IMG/VR virus record: IMGVR_UViG_3300020404_000119
Location: 1-21,411 of that record
DNA length: 21,411 bases
From: a virus
Reading direction: 5' to 3' (one strand)
Part shown: piece after piece, positions 6,487-14,393 of the stretch
Layout: each line of letters starts with the position of its first letter
How positions within the stretch are numbered: the stretch's first letter is position 1
Program-made: the position numbers and the translations under genes
Notes under the pieces: model-generated
What the model was told of the DNA's origin: nothing
Database searches by the model: none
What the model saw: the letters and a program-made list of their open reading frames with translations, nothing else

Positions 6487-7240
6487 TTTTACTCGCAATC
6501 GTCTTTCTGAGTCTTTGTTGTTGTGCTTTGATTGTTTGTGTAACTAACTTCTTTTGTGCCTTTTTTGCTCTATCTAGTTTTAGTTTACTTACCAAATCTG
6601 TAAATACATATCCATTCATGTGTTCGTTTTCATGTTGAAATATTCTTGCTGACATGCCATGTAGATATTCTTCAACTGTCTCACCATAATCATCTGTGTA
6701 TTGTACGTTCACCCATTTAGGTCTTGAGATTGATAAGAATAAAAATGGGAATGATAAACAACCTTCTTTCATTAAAATTGTTTCTTCACTTAAATCTTTG
6801 ATGATTGGGTTATAACAGTTTCTTACTCTGCCATCTTCTATCTCTGGGTGACCACCCATAACAAACATACGAAATGGTAAACCTACTTGATTTGCTGATA
6901 AACCTATACCCCCATATTTAACCATACTGTTATACATTTTTTTAGATAATTCTACTCTATCTTTTATATTAAACTCTTTTAGCATATCATCTGTATATGG
7001 TGCTATCTTCATTAATAGTCTAGGGTCAGTAGGTGGTATTAATGGAAATGCATTAGGGTCCTTTTTCTTTAGATGTTCGTGCATATCTTTATGTATCGGT
7101 CTTGCCTGACTATCTAAAATTTTAGGTTGTTCTTGTTTGAAACTTTCGTCTTTATCTAGAATAGGAGTTTTACCACTTGTAATATCTTCATAGTATTTAG
7201 CTGCCTCTTCTATTTTTTCTGGTGTTAGTTTTTGTGCCAT
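6479..7240 (-). CDS. def: Peptide deformylase with long N-terminal extension
   Basis: All three deformylase motifs are present: GIGLSANQ (residues 111-118), EGCLS (159-163, metal-binding Cys) and HENEH (203-207, metal-binding His and catalytic Glu). The enzyme removes the formyl group from the N-terminal methionine of new proteins. Phage deformylases are usually short (roughly 130-150 residues). This one has 253, with about 75 extra residues at the front, charged and without a recognisable motif, and a basic, Gln/Lys-rich tail of about 35. Marine phage deformylases are thought to help turnover or maturation of host proteins during infection. It overlaps gp46 by one base (TAATG), so it is translated from the same message as gp47 and gp46. 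Confidence 0.9.
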   Translation of the reverse strand: MAQKLTPEKIEEAAKYYEDITSGKTPILDKDESFKQEQPKILDSQARPIHKDMHEHLKKKDPNAFPLIPPTDPRLLMKIAPYTDDMLKEFNIKDRVELSKKMYNSMVKYGGIGLSANQVGLPFRMFVMGGHPEIEDGRVRNCYNPIIKDLSEETILMKEGCLSFPFLFLSISRPKWVNVQYTDDYGETVEEYLHGMSARIFQHENEHMNGYVFTDLVSKLKLDRAKKAQKKLVTQTIKAQQQRLRKTIASKNV

Positions 7241-8955
7241 TATTCTGCCATCCTTGTAAAGTTTTTATATTTCTCAAACTTCATAACTCTTGGGAACTTA
7301 TCTATAAGAGTGTCGCCTTTGTGAGATATAACAAATACGTTTTCTTTTTTCAAAGTATAGTGAAGTATTCGCATGAACTCGTCTGTGCCTGAGCTGTCTA
7401 GTGAACTATCAAATATTTCATCTAGTATAAGTAGATTTGTATTTGTAGAATTTTTAAGTTTAGCAATTTCTCGCCATGTGAATAGTATTGCCAAATCTAT
7501 TCTTAACTTTTCACCCTCACTAAATGAGTGATAGTTAAACTCGTCTCTATGTCTAGATTTTATTGTCTCGTTAAATTCTTCATCTAGACTAAAATTAACA
7601 AAGAAATCCATACTTGCTAAATTCTTGTTAATTAATTGATTCATGATTGGTAGATATTGTTTTATAATTTTAGTTTTGATACCTGAGTCTTGCATAAGAT
7701 GTCTAGCAGTATCTATGTAAAGCATTTCTCTTTTCTGGTCTATCTTATCTTTTTCTAGTTGAGAAGATTGAGTGACTAACTGATTTAACTCACCAGTTTG
7801 TTCAGCAGTAGATACCTTTTCATCTTGTAATTCTGCTATCTCTTGTTCTAATTTAGTTGTTTGTTTTTTTATTTCTTCTATAGATGTTTCATAACGATTA
7901 ATCAATAACTCTTTTTCTCTGATTGATACCATTGTTTTATTAATAGTATCTAGTTTCATTTGACTTGTTTTAATTTCTTTATCTATTTGACCAAGCGCAA
8001 TTTCTAACTCTTGTACTTTTTCTGCCTTCTTGTTAATCATTGTAGTTTTAAATACAGCGTTAATTGATTGTTGACAGGTAGGACAATCATCATGTGACTC
8101 AAAGAAAGTTAAATCTTTTTTATGTTTGTTACAAGTATTTTCTAACTTTGCTTCCATACTATGAAGTTTATTATGTTTAGCAGTTATCTTTGTTGAGTCT
8201 AATACTAGTTTTTGTAATTTAGCAATATCTGTTCTAACTCGTTTTATATCTTCTTCATAATTAGATATATCGGTCATAGATTTATCTAAATCTGCTTTTT
8301 TAGAATCTGCTAAATCTTTACTACGATTACTAATATCATCAATATATTTTCTTTTGTCGTCAATCTTATTATCAACTAACTGAAAATTAAAATCTGTTTG
8401 TTTAATTAATTCATCTTGGTTCTTTTGTTTCTCTCTCAACAATAAATTCATTTTAGAAAATATTTCAATGTCTAGTATTTCTTCTACTACTTGTCGTCTA
8501 TGTCTTGCTCTTAATTGCATAAATGGTACAAACGAAGCATTACCTAGTATCACAACTTGAGTGAATGACCTAAAGTTTAGTTTTAGTATTTGTTGTTCTA
8601 GATGTTTCTGATAATCTCTTTGAGCGGCATCTTGATTTAACATATTACCATTACACCATATCTCAAATTTATTTGGTTTGATACCTCTTATAATCTTATA
8701 GTTTTTTTGACCTACTGTAAATTCAACTTCAACAACACAATCTTTTTCGTTGATAGAATTAACTAACTGGTCTTTCTTAATACCACGAAATGCTCTTTGA
8801 AACAAACCAAAACATAAGGCGTCTAACATTGTAGATTTACCTGCACCGTTTTCACCTACAACTAGTGTTGTGTTTGACTTATCTAAATCTATTTCTATAA
8901 ACTGATTTCCTGTACTTAAAAAGTTTTTATATCTTACTTTTTTAAATAATATCAA
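7240..8955 (-). CDS. 46: gp46-like recombination endonuclease subunit (Rad50/SbcC-like)
   Basis: The product has 571 residues and the Rad50 layout: Walker A GENGAGKST at 34-42, a long coiled coil, a zinc-hook CPTC at 291-294, a second coiled coil, the ABC signature FSEGEK at 478-483 and Walker B LLILDEIFD at 508-516. In T4, gp46 with gp47 resects DNA ends for recombination-dependent replication and host DNA breakdown. Length is close to that of T4 gp46. The start overlaps the gp47 stop by 4 bases (ATGA), as expected for subunits made in fixed ratio. Confidence 0.95.
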   Translation of the reverse strand: MILFKKVRYKNFLSTGNQFIEIDLDKSNTTLVVGENGAGKSTMLDALCFGLFQRAFRGIKKDQLVNSINEKDCVVEVEFTVGQKNYKIIRGIKPNKFEIWCNGNMLNQDAAQRDYQKHLEQQILKLNFRSFTQVVILGNASFVPFMQLRARHRRQVVEEILDIEIFSKMNLLLREKQKNQDELIKQTDFNFQLVDNKIDDKRKYIDDISNRSKDLADSKKADLDKSMTDISNYEEDIKRVRTDIAKLQKLVLDSTKITAKHNKLHSMEAKLENTCNKHKKDLTFFESHDDCPTCQQSINAVFKTTMINKKAEKVQELEIALGQIDKEIKTSQMKLDTINKTMVSIREKELLINRYETSIEEIKKQTTKLEQEIAELQDEKVSTAEQTGELNQLVTQSSQLEKDKIDQKREMLYIDTARHLMQDSGIKTKIIKQYLPIMNQLINKNLASMDFFVNFSLDEEFNETIKSRHRDEFNYHSFSEGEKLRIDLAILFTWREIAKLKNSTNTNLLILDEIFDSSLDSSGTDEFMRILHYTLKKENVFVISHKGDTLIDKFPRVMKFEKYKNFTRMAE

Positions 8956-10028
8956 TCCTTGACCTCCGTGTCTTGTGCTTCAATATACATCTCTTTAATC
9001 ATAATTTTTAATTTGTCTTTGTCTAGGTCGACAGGTAATTGGTCTACATAATTATTAACAAGTGTGATTGTATCTTCAGAGCCCTCTGTTACATCATCGC
9101 TTACATTTGTATGACTTAAATCAGAGTAGTCTTCTATTATCTTTAATTCATGTACACTAATCTCATTATATAATCTATCAAGTAGTCTATCAAACATTTG
9201 GTGGTCTCTTTTGTTTGCAACTACTAATTTAACAAACTTTTGATTGTAGCCTGTTATATCAAACTTATCATAATTTTTATCAGTATCATCATATACAAGT
9301 TTTTTAAATATTGTATGTGGATTCTTTACAAATTCAATCTCTCTTGTTTCAGTATCAAATACATGAAAACCTTTTTGATTGTTGTAATCTGACCATGTCA
9401 TTTCATATTGACTGCCTAAATAGAAAACTTGACCATCATCATTCTTGTGGTGAAAGTGACCACTATAAGTTTTCTCAAATCTAGATACAATTGATTTATC
9501 GTATCCGTGTTTCTGTACCATAGCATCCATCATTCTAAAACCATTTAGGTCAAAGTGACCCATACAAATATCAGCATTTGCTGTGTTCAACATTTCTAAA
9601 CAATGGGATTCATTTTCAGGATTAATCCAAGGCATCATCAAAATATTTAAACCATCAAAATCTACAACTTTAGGGTCTTCATATATAAATGGTTCGTTCT
9701 CGCCATCAGGTGCTGTACATAATGACTTAACAGCATTTACTTTGTTTGTATTACGATAATAGATATCATGGTTACCTATAATGATATGTGTATCAATTTT
9801 ATCTTGCCATAATCTATCCATGAACTTATGTTTAAAATTATGAGCAATCTTGTAATTAATAAACTTTCGCCTATCAACAATATCACCTAAATGAATAAGT
9901 GTTTTAATATTGTTTTCTTTCAAATAAGGAAAGAATATATTATCATAAAACTTATAAAAGTATTCATCAAATATACTACTATCATTCCTGGCACCAAAGT
10001 GGGTGTCATTCAATAATGCTATTTTCAT
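8952..10028 (-). CDS. 47: gp47-like recombination nuclease (Mre11/SbcD-like)
   Basis: The product has 358 residues with the calcineurin-like metallophosphoesterase motifs in order: NDTHFG (D8, H10), HLGDIVDRR (D49), GNHD (N86, H87), GHFD (H158) and SGHFHH (H191, H193). These bind two metal ions and catalyse the nuclease step; gp46 supplies the ATPase. The start ATG at 10028 comes directly after the stop of the gp55-like gene. It ends overlapping gp46. Residues after about 200 form the usual C-terminal cap region. Confidence 0.95.
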   Translation of the reverse strand: MKIALLNDTHFGARNDSSIFDEYFYKFYDNIFFPYLKENNIKTLIHLGDIVDRRKFINYKIAHNFKHKFMDRLWQDKIDTHIIIGNHDIYYRNTNKVNAVKSLCTAPDGENEPFIYEDPKVVDFDGLNILMMPWINPENESHCLEMLNTANADICMGHFDLNGFRMMDAMVQKHGYDKSIVSRFEKTYSGHFHHKNDDGQVFYLGSQYEMTWSDYNNQKGFHVFDTETREIEFVKNPHTIFKKLVYDDTDKNYDKFDITGYNQKFVKLVVANKRDHQMFDRLLDRLYNEISVHELKIIEDYSDLSHTNVSDDVTEGSEDTITLVNNYVDQLPVDLDKDKLKIMIKEMYIEAQDTEVKD

Positions 10029-10029
10029 A

Positions 10030-10539
10030 TTAGTCTTTTAAGTCTTCTTCTTTTAGATTTTTTTGTAGATAGTCTAACATCTGACTTTGATACTGAGTCT
10101 CATCACCAACCATTTGGTCCATCATCTGTTCAACACCCACATTAGAAATCAATTTATTTTTAATTAATGATTGTTTCTTTTCTTTCTGTATTCTTCTAAT
10201 AAATGCATAATAAATTATTTGTGTAAAGTATGCAAATGGGTTTTTACTTTTGTCTGGATTAAAGTTGTACATATATTGTAAACAGTTCTCAATACCATCA
10301 CTAATCATATCATCTCTATAAGTGTAATTGATAAAGTTTGGTCTGTAAGATAGGTGATTAGCAATCTTTAAAAAACATTCGCCAATATAGTTTGTTACTG
10401 GCGGTTTTTCTTTACCTTGCTTTTCGGCCTCCTCACATTTATCTCTATATTCTATCATCGCTTCTAGAAACTGAGCATTATTTACATAATGAGGTTTTTC
10501 TCTTGGTTTTAGTTTTACTTCTTTTTCTTCGTTTTTCAT
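10030..10539 (-). CDS. 55: gp55-like sigma factor for late transcription
   Basis: The product has 169 residues. The segment from about 64 to 123 (YRPNFINYTYRDDMISDGIENC..., then NPFAYFTQIIYYAFIRRIQKEKK) is the characteristic gp55 form of sigma region 2, which contacts core RNA polymerase and recognises the late -10 box TATAAATA. The window contains several such boxes, which agrees. It lies directly upstream of gp47 and gp46, as in related phages. Its own promoter is a host-type sigma-70 promoter ending right at the start codon, so it would be made before late transcription starts, probably from a leaderless message. Confidence 0.92.
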   Translation of the reverse strand: MKNEEKEVKLKPREKPHYVNNAQFLEAMIEYRDKCEEAEKQGKEKPPVTNYIGECFLKIANHLSYRPNFINYTYRDDMISDGIENCLQYMYNFNPDKSKNPFAYFTQIIYYAFIRRIQKEKKQSLIKNKLISNVGVEQMMDQMVGDETQYQSQMLDYLQKNLKEEDLKD

Positions 10540-10545
10540 GAGATT

Positions 10546-10574
10546 ATTATACTACATTTTTTAGTTCAATGCAA
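10546..10574 (-). promoter_or_regulatory. Sigma-70 promoter of the gp55-like gene
   Basis: TTGCAT (10574-10569), 17-base spacer, perfect TATAAT (10551-10546) on the minus strand. The start codon ATG begins 7 bases after the -10 box, at the expected transcription start itself, so the message should be leaderless. There is no ribosome site between. This fits early or middle expression of the late sigma factor. Confidence 0.7.
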
Positions 10575-10621
10575 GCCCTTTCACTAAATTAGTTAAATTA
10601 AATTTATTCCTTGGTAGGTGC

Positions 10622-10649
10622 TTGACACTTCCAGGAATCTGTGTATAAT
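10622..10649 (+). promoter_or_regulatory. Plus-strand sigma-70 promoter pointing against the genes
   Basis: TTGACA (10622-10627), 16-base spacer and perfect TATAAT (10644-10649), on the strand that carries no genes in this window. A transcript would start near 10656 and run antisense into the 3' end of the Sm-like gene. Downstream lie GACTAT (10651-10656) and ATAGTC (10691-10696), which can pair, and between them the 12-base palindrome AAGCTATAGCTT (10674-10685). A small or antisense RNA is possible. No plus-strand terminator was recognised. Confidence 0.45.
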
Positions 10650-10683
10650 CGACTATGTCGCTGCTTGAATGAGAAGCTATAGC

Positions 10684-11142
10684 TTAATGTATAGTCTTCT
10701 TATCAAGGTCTTCATATTCCGATTCTGCTTCTTCTATCTCTTCTTGTTCTCTTAATTCTCTATCTAAAACATCAGCAATCTCTAACATCTTTTCTATTTC
10801 TTGAGGAGAGTAGGCTGTTTTAATTTTAGTATTTTGTAACTTAGTCAATATCACTTCGTAATAGTTTGCTAATTCTTTTGCAGCTCTTGAAATAACCATT
10901 ACCTTATCTTTTGGAATAACAAACATTTTATCATTTGTAAATGGTACCCAAGGTGATAAAGTGTTATCATCTTTAAGACCAGTTGTAGTCATTCTTGACG
11001 TTGTAATTAGTTGTAAGGGGTTTTGTATTCTTAGAAAATCATTATCTAACGATATACTTCCAACCAATATACTGCCGTCTGTTAGTCTGACTAGCCTATA
11101 GTCTGTTAAATCGTTTGGGGCCTTTTCTAATATTTCATCCAT
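10684..11142 (-). CDS. Small conserved phage protein, possibly Sm-like
   Basis: Encodes 152 residues; I do not recognise a named family. The first 90 residues (YRLVRLTDGSILVGSISLDNDFLRIQNPLQLIT ... MFVIPKDKVMVIS, shown here in two short pieces) have the strand pattern of an Sm/Lsm-like barrel: L-x-D-G-x-x-x-x-G, then a hydrophobic strand, then I-P-x-x-x-V. Residues about 92-152 are helical and end in an acidic tail (EQEEIEEAESEYEDLD). RNA binding is only a guess. It lies between uvsW and gp55. A near-match to a late promoter (GATAAATA, 11155-11148) ends 5 bases before the start codon, inside the end of uvsW. Confidence 0.65.
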   Translation of the reverse strand: MDEILEKAPNDLTDYRLVRLTDGSILVGSISLDNDFLRIQNPLQLITTSRMTTTGLKDDNTLSPWVPFTNDKMFVIPKDKVMVISRAAKELANYYEVILTKLQNTKIKTAYSPQEIEKMLEIADVLDRELREQEEIEEAESEYEDLDKKTIH

Positions 11143-11146
11143 ATAA

Positions 11147-12634
11147 CTATTTATCTCTTTCTTTCAAGTCGATATTATGCATCTCGTAATCAAATTCTTC
11201 TTCTGTGTAGATGTTTATTCTCTCTTGAAAATGTTTAAGTGTAAAGTTTTCTTTTGATTTATAAGTTAAGTTATCTGCTATATCATATAATGTGGCGTTC
11301 ACTTTGTTATCGCCTAGTCTTAAACCACGACCTATACTTTGTAAGTTCCTGATTCTACTTTTCGAAGGACTTGCAAATATAATATTATGTAGATTTTTAA
11401 TATTAACACCAGTACTAAATGTTCCATAACTTGCAACTATAATGGCATCTTTTTCTTTCTCTACTATCCCTCTTATTGCCTCTCTTTCGTCTGCTTCAAC
11501 ACCACCAAAAATATAAAAAACTTTTCGGTTACTATCAGCTTTCTTTTTTATTATCTCATGTAAATTCTTACCATGTTTCTCTACTAACTGAAATAAAACT
11601 AAAGTGTTGCCTTTTAATTTAAGTGCTAGATTACGAATAAAGTTTTGTCTTGATACACTACTTACTAGATAGTCTATCTCGTCTTGATATTTACCACTTG
11701 CAACCATTTTACAGTTTTCATCTGTGTGTTTTAAAATTAAACAACGAACAACTAAGTTAGATAATTGTTGTTTATCCATTAGTTTTCTTGTAGATGTAAC
11801 TTTATTAACAGCACCAAATAATCCTTCTAATACTAATTTATGTGTCAGAGCACCATCTAGTGTACCAGTAAGACCGATACGATATTTACAATCTTCAAGT
11901 TTTGACATAATCTCTGTAAGTGATTTAGATTTAAATAAATGTGCTTCATCACCAAAGACACAACCAAACTGTTCAAAGTATTTCTTTGGTAGCTTATATA
12001 GTGATTGCCATGTAGATATCAAGACCTTTTTATCTGTTTGATTGGAATAACCACTATATAATCTATGACAATTTTTCTTTACATTCCAACCATATGATTG
12101 AAAATCAGAATACATCTGTTCAACTAATGAGGTTGTTGGTACAATTAATAATATTCGATTGTTAGGTTTATCTTTAATTAGATGTGAGTAGTAACGTATT
12201 AATGCATAGATGATGAATGACTTACCTGATGCTGTAGGACTCAACAGTAACGCCCTATTGAACTTTAAACTATGATATATTGCGTCTATCTGATAATCTC
12301 TAGCTTCAAACTTTTGACCTAGACTGTTAGAAAATTTAGTAACAATATCTCTGTCTACTTTATTATTAACCTCAACATCTTTTCCTGCTACAATTTTATA
12401 TCCTCTTTCTTCTGCAAAGGCTCTAATATATGGATATAATCCAAAGTATATCTCTTTTGTTTTTTGTGAAAATAATCGTATCTTACCATCCCACATACGA
12501 TTACGAAACGCAGGCATAAACTTATAACCTGGTACATAAAATGTAAAGAACTCTGATATTTCTCGCTGAATGTTAGGGTCACAATCAACTGTTATATAGA
12601 CTTCATTTTTCTTTTCGAGTATTAAAGTATCCAT
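11147..12634 (-). CDS. uvsW: UvsW-like ATP-dependent DNA/RNA helicase
   Basis: The product has 495 residues and the superfamily 2 helicase motifs: Q-like ARDYQIDAI (111-119), Walker A SPTASGKS (132-139), LIVPTTSLVEQM (163-174), DEAH box GDEAH (228-232), motif III TGTLD (256-260), and in the C-terminal half FSTGVNIK and QSIGRGLRLG (motif VI). T4 UvsW unwinds R-loops and branched DNA, shutting off origin replication and promoting recombination-dependent replication; its gene is expressed late. Length is very near T4 UvsW. The N-terminal region before residue 110 is the usual DNA-binding domain. It overlaps the upstream oxygenase by 13 bases. Confidence 0.93.
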   Translation of the reverse strand: MDTLILEKKNEVYITVDCDPNIQREISEFFTFYVPGYKFMPAFRNRMWDGKIRLFSQKTKEIYFGLYPYIRAFAEERGYKIVAGKDVEVNNKVDRDIVTKFSNSLGQKFEARDYQIDAIYHSLKFNRALLLSPTASGKSFIIYALIRYYSHLIKDKPNNRILLIVPTTSLVEQMYSDFQSYGWNVKKNCHRLYSGYSNQTDKKVLISTWQSLYKLPKKYFEQFGCVFGDEAHLFKSKSLTEIMSKLEDCKYRIGLTGTLDGALTHKLVLEGLFGAVNKVTSTRKLMDKQQLSNLVVRCLILKHTDENCKMVASGKYQDEIDYLVSSVSRQNFIRNLALKLKGNTLVLFQLVEKHGKNLHEIIKKKADSNRKVFYIFGGVEADEREAIRGIVEKEKDAIIVASYGTFSTGVNIKNLHNIIFASPSKSRIRNLQSIGRGLRLGDNKVNATLYDIADNLTYKSKENFTLKHFQERINIYTEEEFDYEMHNIDLKERDK

Positions 12635-13200
12635 GTCATTACACTATATCTATCACCACTAATTACTTTTTTAACTTCATGTGGAAACATAAAGTTTGAC
12701 GGAAAAACAATTGCTGAACCTTTTTTCTTTTCTATAGGTTCACCACATAATACAAACTCACCACCTTCATAATCATCATTTAAAAATATTAAAGATGTTA
12801 GATGTGGATAACCTTGTTTTTGACCATGACTATGATGTATATTATCTATATGTTCTTTCATAAAACCACCTGTGTCATAACAGTTAATTCTAAAGTTTGT
12901 GTATTCTTGTATTTTAATTCTATTGTGTATTGATACATAATCGTTTACAGCTATCTTAAAACCTTTTTGTATAATATAATAGTCTTGATGTTTCGGTGTA
13001 ATCCAAAACTCTTTCATATCAACTTTAGATGTGCCTAAATTTTTGTATGCATTTGAGAACGTAGAAGTTTGCCAACTATTAAATGTATCTTTATTATAAT
13101 GCTGTATTATACTATTACAAGACGCTGGGTCTAATACATGTGGATAATAATATATGTAATTATAAAGTTTGTCTTTAGAGATTGGCTGACTGGAACTCAT
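12622..13200 (-). CDS. 2OG-Fe(II) oxygenase, prolyl-4-hydroxylase-like
   Basis: The product has 192 residues. Iron ligands H117-x-D119 (KEHIDN) and H174 (FPHEV), with R184 (DRYSV) for 2-oxoglutarate, plus the core pattern LIFLNDDYEGGEF, identify a prolyl-4-hydroxylase-type double-stranded beta helix. Such genes are frequent in marine T4-like phages and their substrates are unknown. The start at 13200 has a strong ribosome site (GTAGGAGA, 5 bases upstream), which confirms the 26-base overlap with the upstream oxygenase gene. It is one of two adjacent oxygenases between uvsY and uvsW. Confidence 0.85.
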   Translation of the reverse strand: MSSSQPISKDKLYNYIYYYPHVLDPASCNSIIQHYNKDTFNSWQTSTFSNAYKNLGTSKVDMKEFWITPKHQDYYIIQKGFKIAVNDYVSIHNRIKIQEYTNFRINCYDTGGFMKEHIDNIHHSHGQKQGYPHLTSLIFLNDDYEGGEFVLCGEPIEKKKGSAIVFPSNFMFPHEVKKVISGDRYSVMTWIL

Positions 13201-13774
13201 GATGTTCTCCTACTTGACCTTTTACTTGCATATTCCAGGCTATACTTATACGATAATTTTTTGAATTGTTTTGTTGTACCCAATGTGGCAACCATGAAGG
13301 AAAAAATATTGCTCTATTTGTTTTTGATGCATAACTTAATATACTAGCGTTTAGAGTATTTGTTTCTTTTTTTCTAGGTACTATAACATCAGCTGCAGGT
13401 CTTGGGTCATGAAAAACTATACTTGCACCTTGGTCTGATTGTAGATAATAAGTACCACTTAAAAAATTATTTGAGTGTGTGTGAGCAGGGTGATGTTCAC
13501 TTTGTTTTAAAACATTTGCCCACATATCTGTTATAATTAAATCTTCTACATTATAACCCAAAGTATCACATATCTCTTTACCAGTCTTTATAATTAAATC
13601 TGAGAAGTCTTTGAACTCTTCTTTAGTATGTAAATCTGCTGACTTTGTTTGCCAGTTAGTATCATACTCTCTTTCTTTCCATAAATTATGAATGTAACCT
13701 TTCATCTCACCAGTTCCAGTCATAAAATTATCTAGTAAAAATATATTAGTTGCGAATATCTTTTGATGTTCCAT
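13175..13774 (-). CDS. 2OG-Fe(II) oxygenase of the TIGR02466 type
   Basis: Encodes 199 residues. The pattern HPAHTHSNNFLSGTYYL (H98, H100), a proline-rich FHDPRP (121-126), then FPSWLPHWVQ (H164) and NYRISIAWN (R175) matches the putative 2OG-Fe(II) oxygenase family TIGR02466 (Pfam 2OG-FeII_Oxy_5), which is common in marine phages and bacteria and of unknown substrate. The start ATG has GGAAGAG just upstream, inside the end of the preceding small ORF. Identification of the family is firm; the reaction is inferred from the fold. Confidence 0.82.
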   Translation of the reverse strand: MEHQKIFATNIFLLDNFMTGTGEMKGYIHNLWKEREYDTNWQTKSADLHTKEEFKDFSDLIIKTGKEICDTLGYNVEDLIITDMWANVLKQSEHHPAHTHSNNFLSGTYYLQSDQGASIVFHDPRPAADVIVPRKKETNTLNASILSYASKTNRAIFFPSWLPHWVQQNNSKNYRISIAWNMQVKGQVGEHHEFQSANL

Positions 13775-13934
13775 ACTCTTCCAATTTCTTTTCTGTACTT
13801 CTTTTATATAATCGGTACATAATATAATATAAAGGATATATTAGAGGAATCCAATAACAATGTTTTCCTCTTACGATTAACATGTGCCATATCCAACTTC
13901 TTTTTTTATGAGTAAATCCAATACAACCTAACAC
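13746..13934 (-). CDS. Small hydrophobic/basic protein, unrecognised
   Basis: Encodes 62 residues, starting with GTG at 13934. It has a Trp/Tyr-rich hydrophobic middle (WHMLIVRGKHCYWIPLIYPLYYIMYRLY) and a charged tail (KRSTEKKLEEYG). It fills the otherwise empty gap between uvsY and the next oxygenase and overlaps the latter by 29 bases, as other genes here do. Against it: no good ribosome site and a non-ATG start. For it: an aromatic-rich segment next to a charged amphipathic tail is not typical of random AT-rich frames. A late-promoter-like TATAAATG (13954-13947) lies just upstream. It may be a membrane-associated peptide. Confidence 0.5.
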   Translation of the reverse strand: MLGCIGFTHKKRSWIWHMLIVRGKHCYWIPLIYPLYYIMYRLYKRSTEKKLEEYGTSKDIRN

Positions 13935-13949
13935 TTAACATACTTTCAT

Positions 13950-14378
13950 TTATATTGCACCACTCGTGAACTTCTTCCACTCGATTGCGTTTTTAATTAA
14001 AAATGTTCTGTTGTTTATACTTCTTAAAACTTGTTCAAGATATGTAACAACTTGTTTTAGATATGCAGCCTTTTGGTCTGCTCTCTGTAATTCATCATCT
14101 GAATCCATATAAATGTGTACATCTGCTTTTAATACTTTTAAATCAAATGGCTTCTCAGCATAAACTGAAGGGTCTGATTTGCCTGTATAGTATTCCCATT
14201 TATGTCTTCTTAAAGTATTATAATCATACTCTGCTTTCTTGAGTAGTAAAGAAAACTTATTAAAGTGTTGTAGATACTTATTGTGTAATAAAGGTATCTT
14301 AACCGACTCAGAATCTAATTCTGTATCGTCTAACTTAAAGTCTCTATCTACTTGTTGTTGTAACTCTTCTAACGTCAT
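13950..14378 (-). CDS. uvsY: UvsY-like recombination mediator
   Basis: The product has 142 residues, close to T4 UvsY. It is highly charged and helical, with the family's recurring features: IPLLHNKYLQHFNKFSLLLKKAE, a KWEYYTGK segment about residues 60-67, and a C-terminal coiled region (RADQKAAYLKQVVTYLEQVLRSINNRTFLIKNAIEWKKFTSG; given here only to show the conserved end with IEWKKF). UvsY loads the UvsX recombinase on single-stranded DNA by displacing gp32. It lies near uvsW and gp46/gp47, so the recombination genes are grouped; uvsX is not in the window. Confidence 0.88.
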   Translation of the reverse strand: MTLEELQQQVDRDFKLDDTELDSESVKIPLLHNKYLQHFNKFSLLLKKAEYDYNTLRRHKWEYYTGKSDPSVYAEKPFDLKVLKADVHIYMDSDDELQRADQKAAYLKQVVTYLEQVLRSINNRTFLIKNAIEWKKFTSGAI

Positions 14379-14393
14379 AATAAAATCCCATTG

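Noticed and set aside
8072-8077. TTGACA on the plus strand within gp46
   Set aside because: No matching -10 box follows; chance match in coding sequence (zinc-hook region).
10540-10683. tRNA or other known RNA gene in the gp55 upstream gap
   Set aside because: No cloverleaf or T-loop motif found; only promoters and palindromes can be supported.
12388-12588. Minus-strand open frame of 66 codons
   Set aside because: Fully inside uvsW in a different frame; uvsW is certain.
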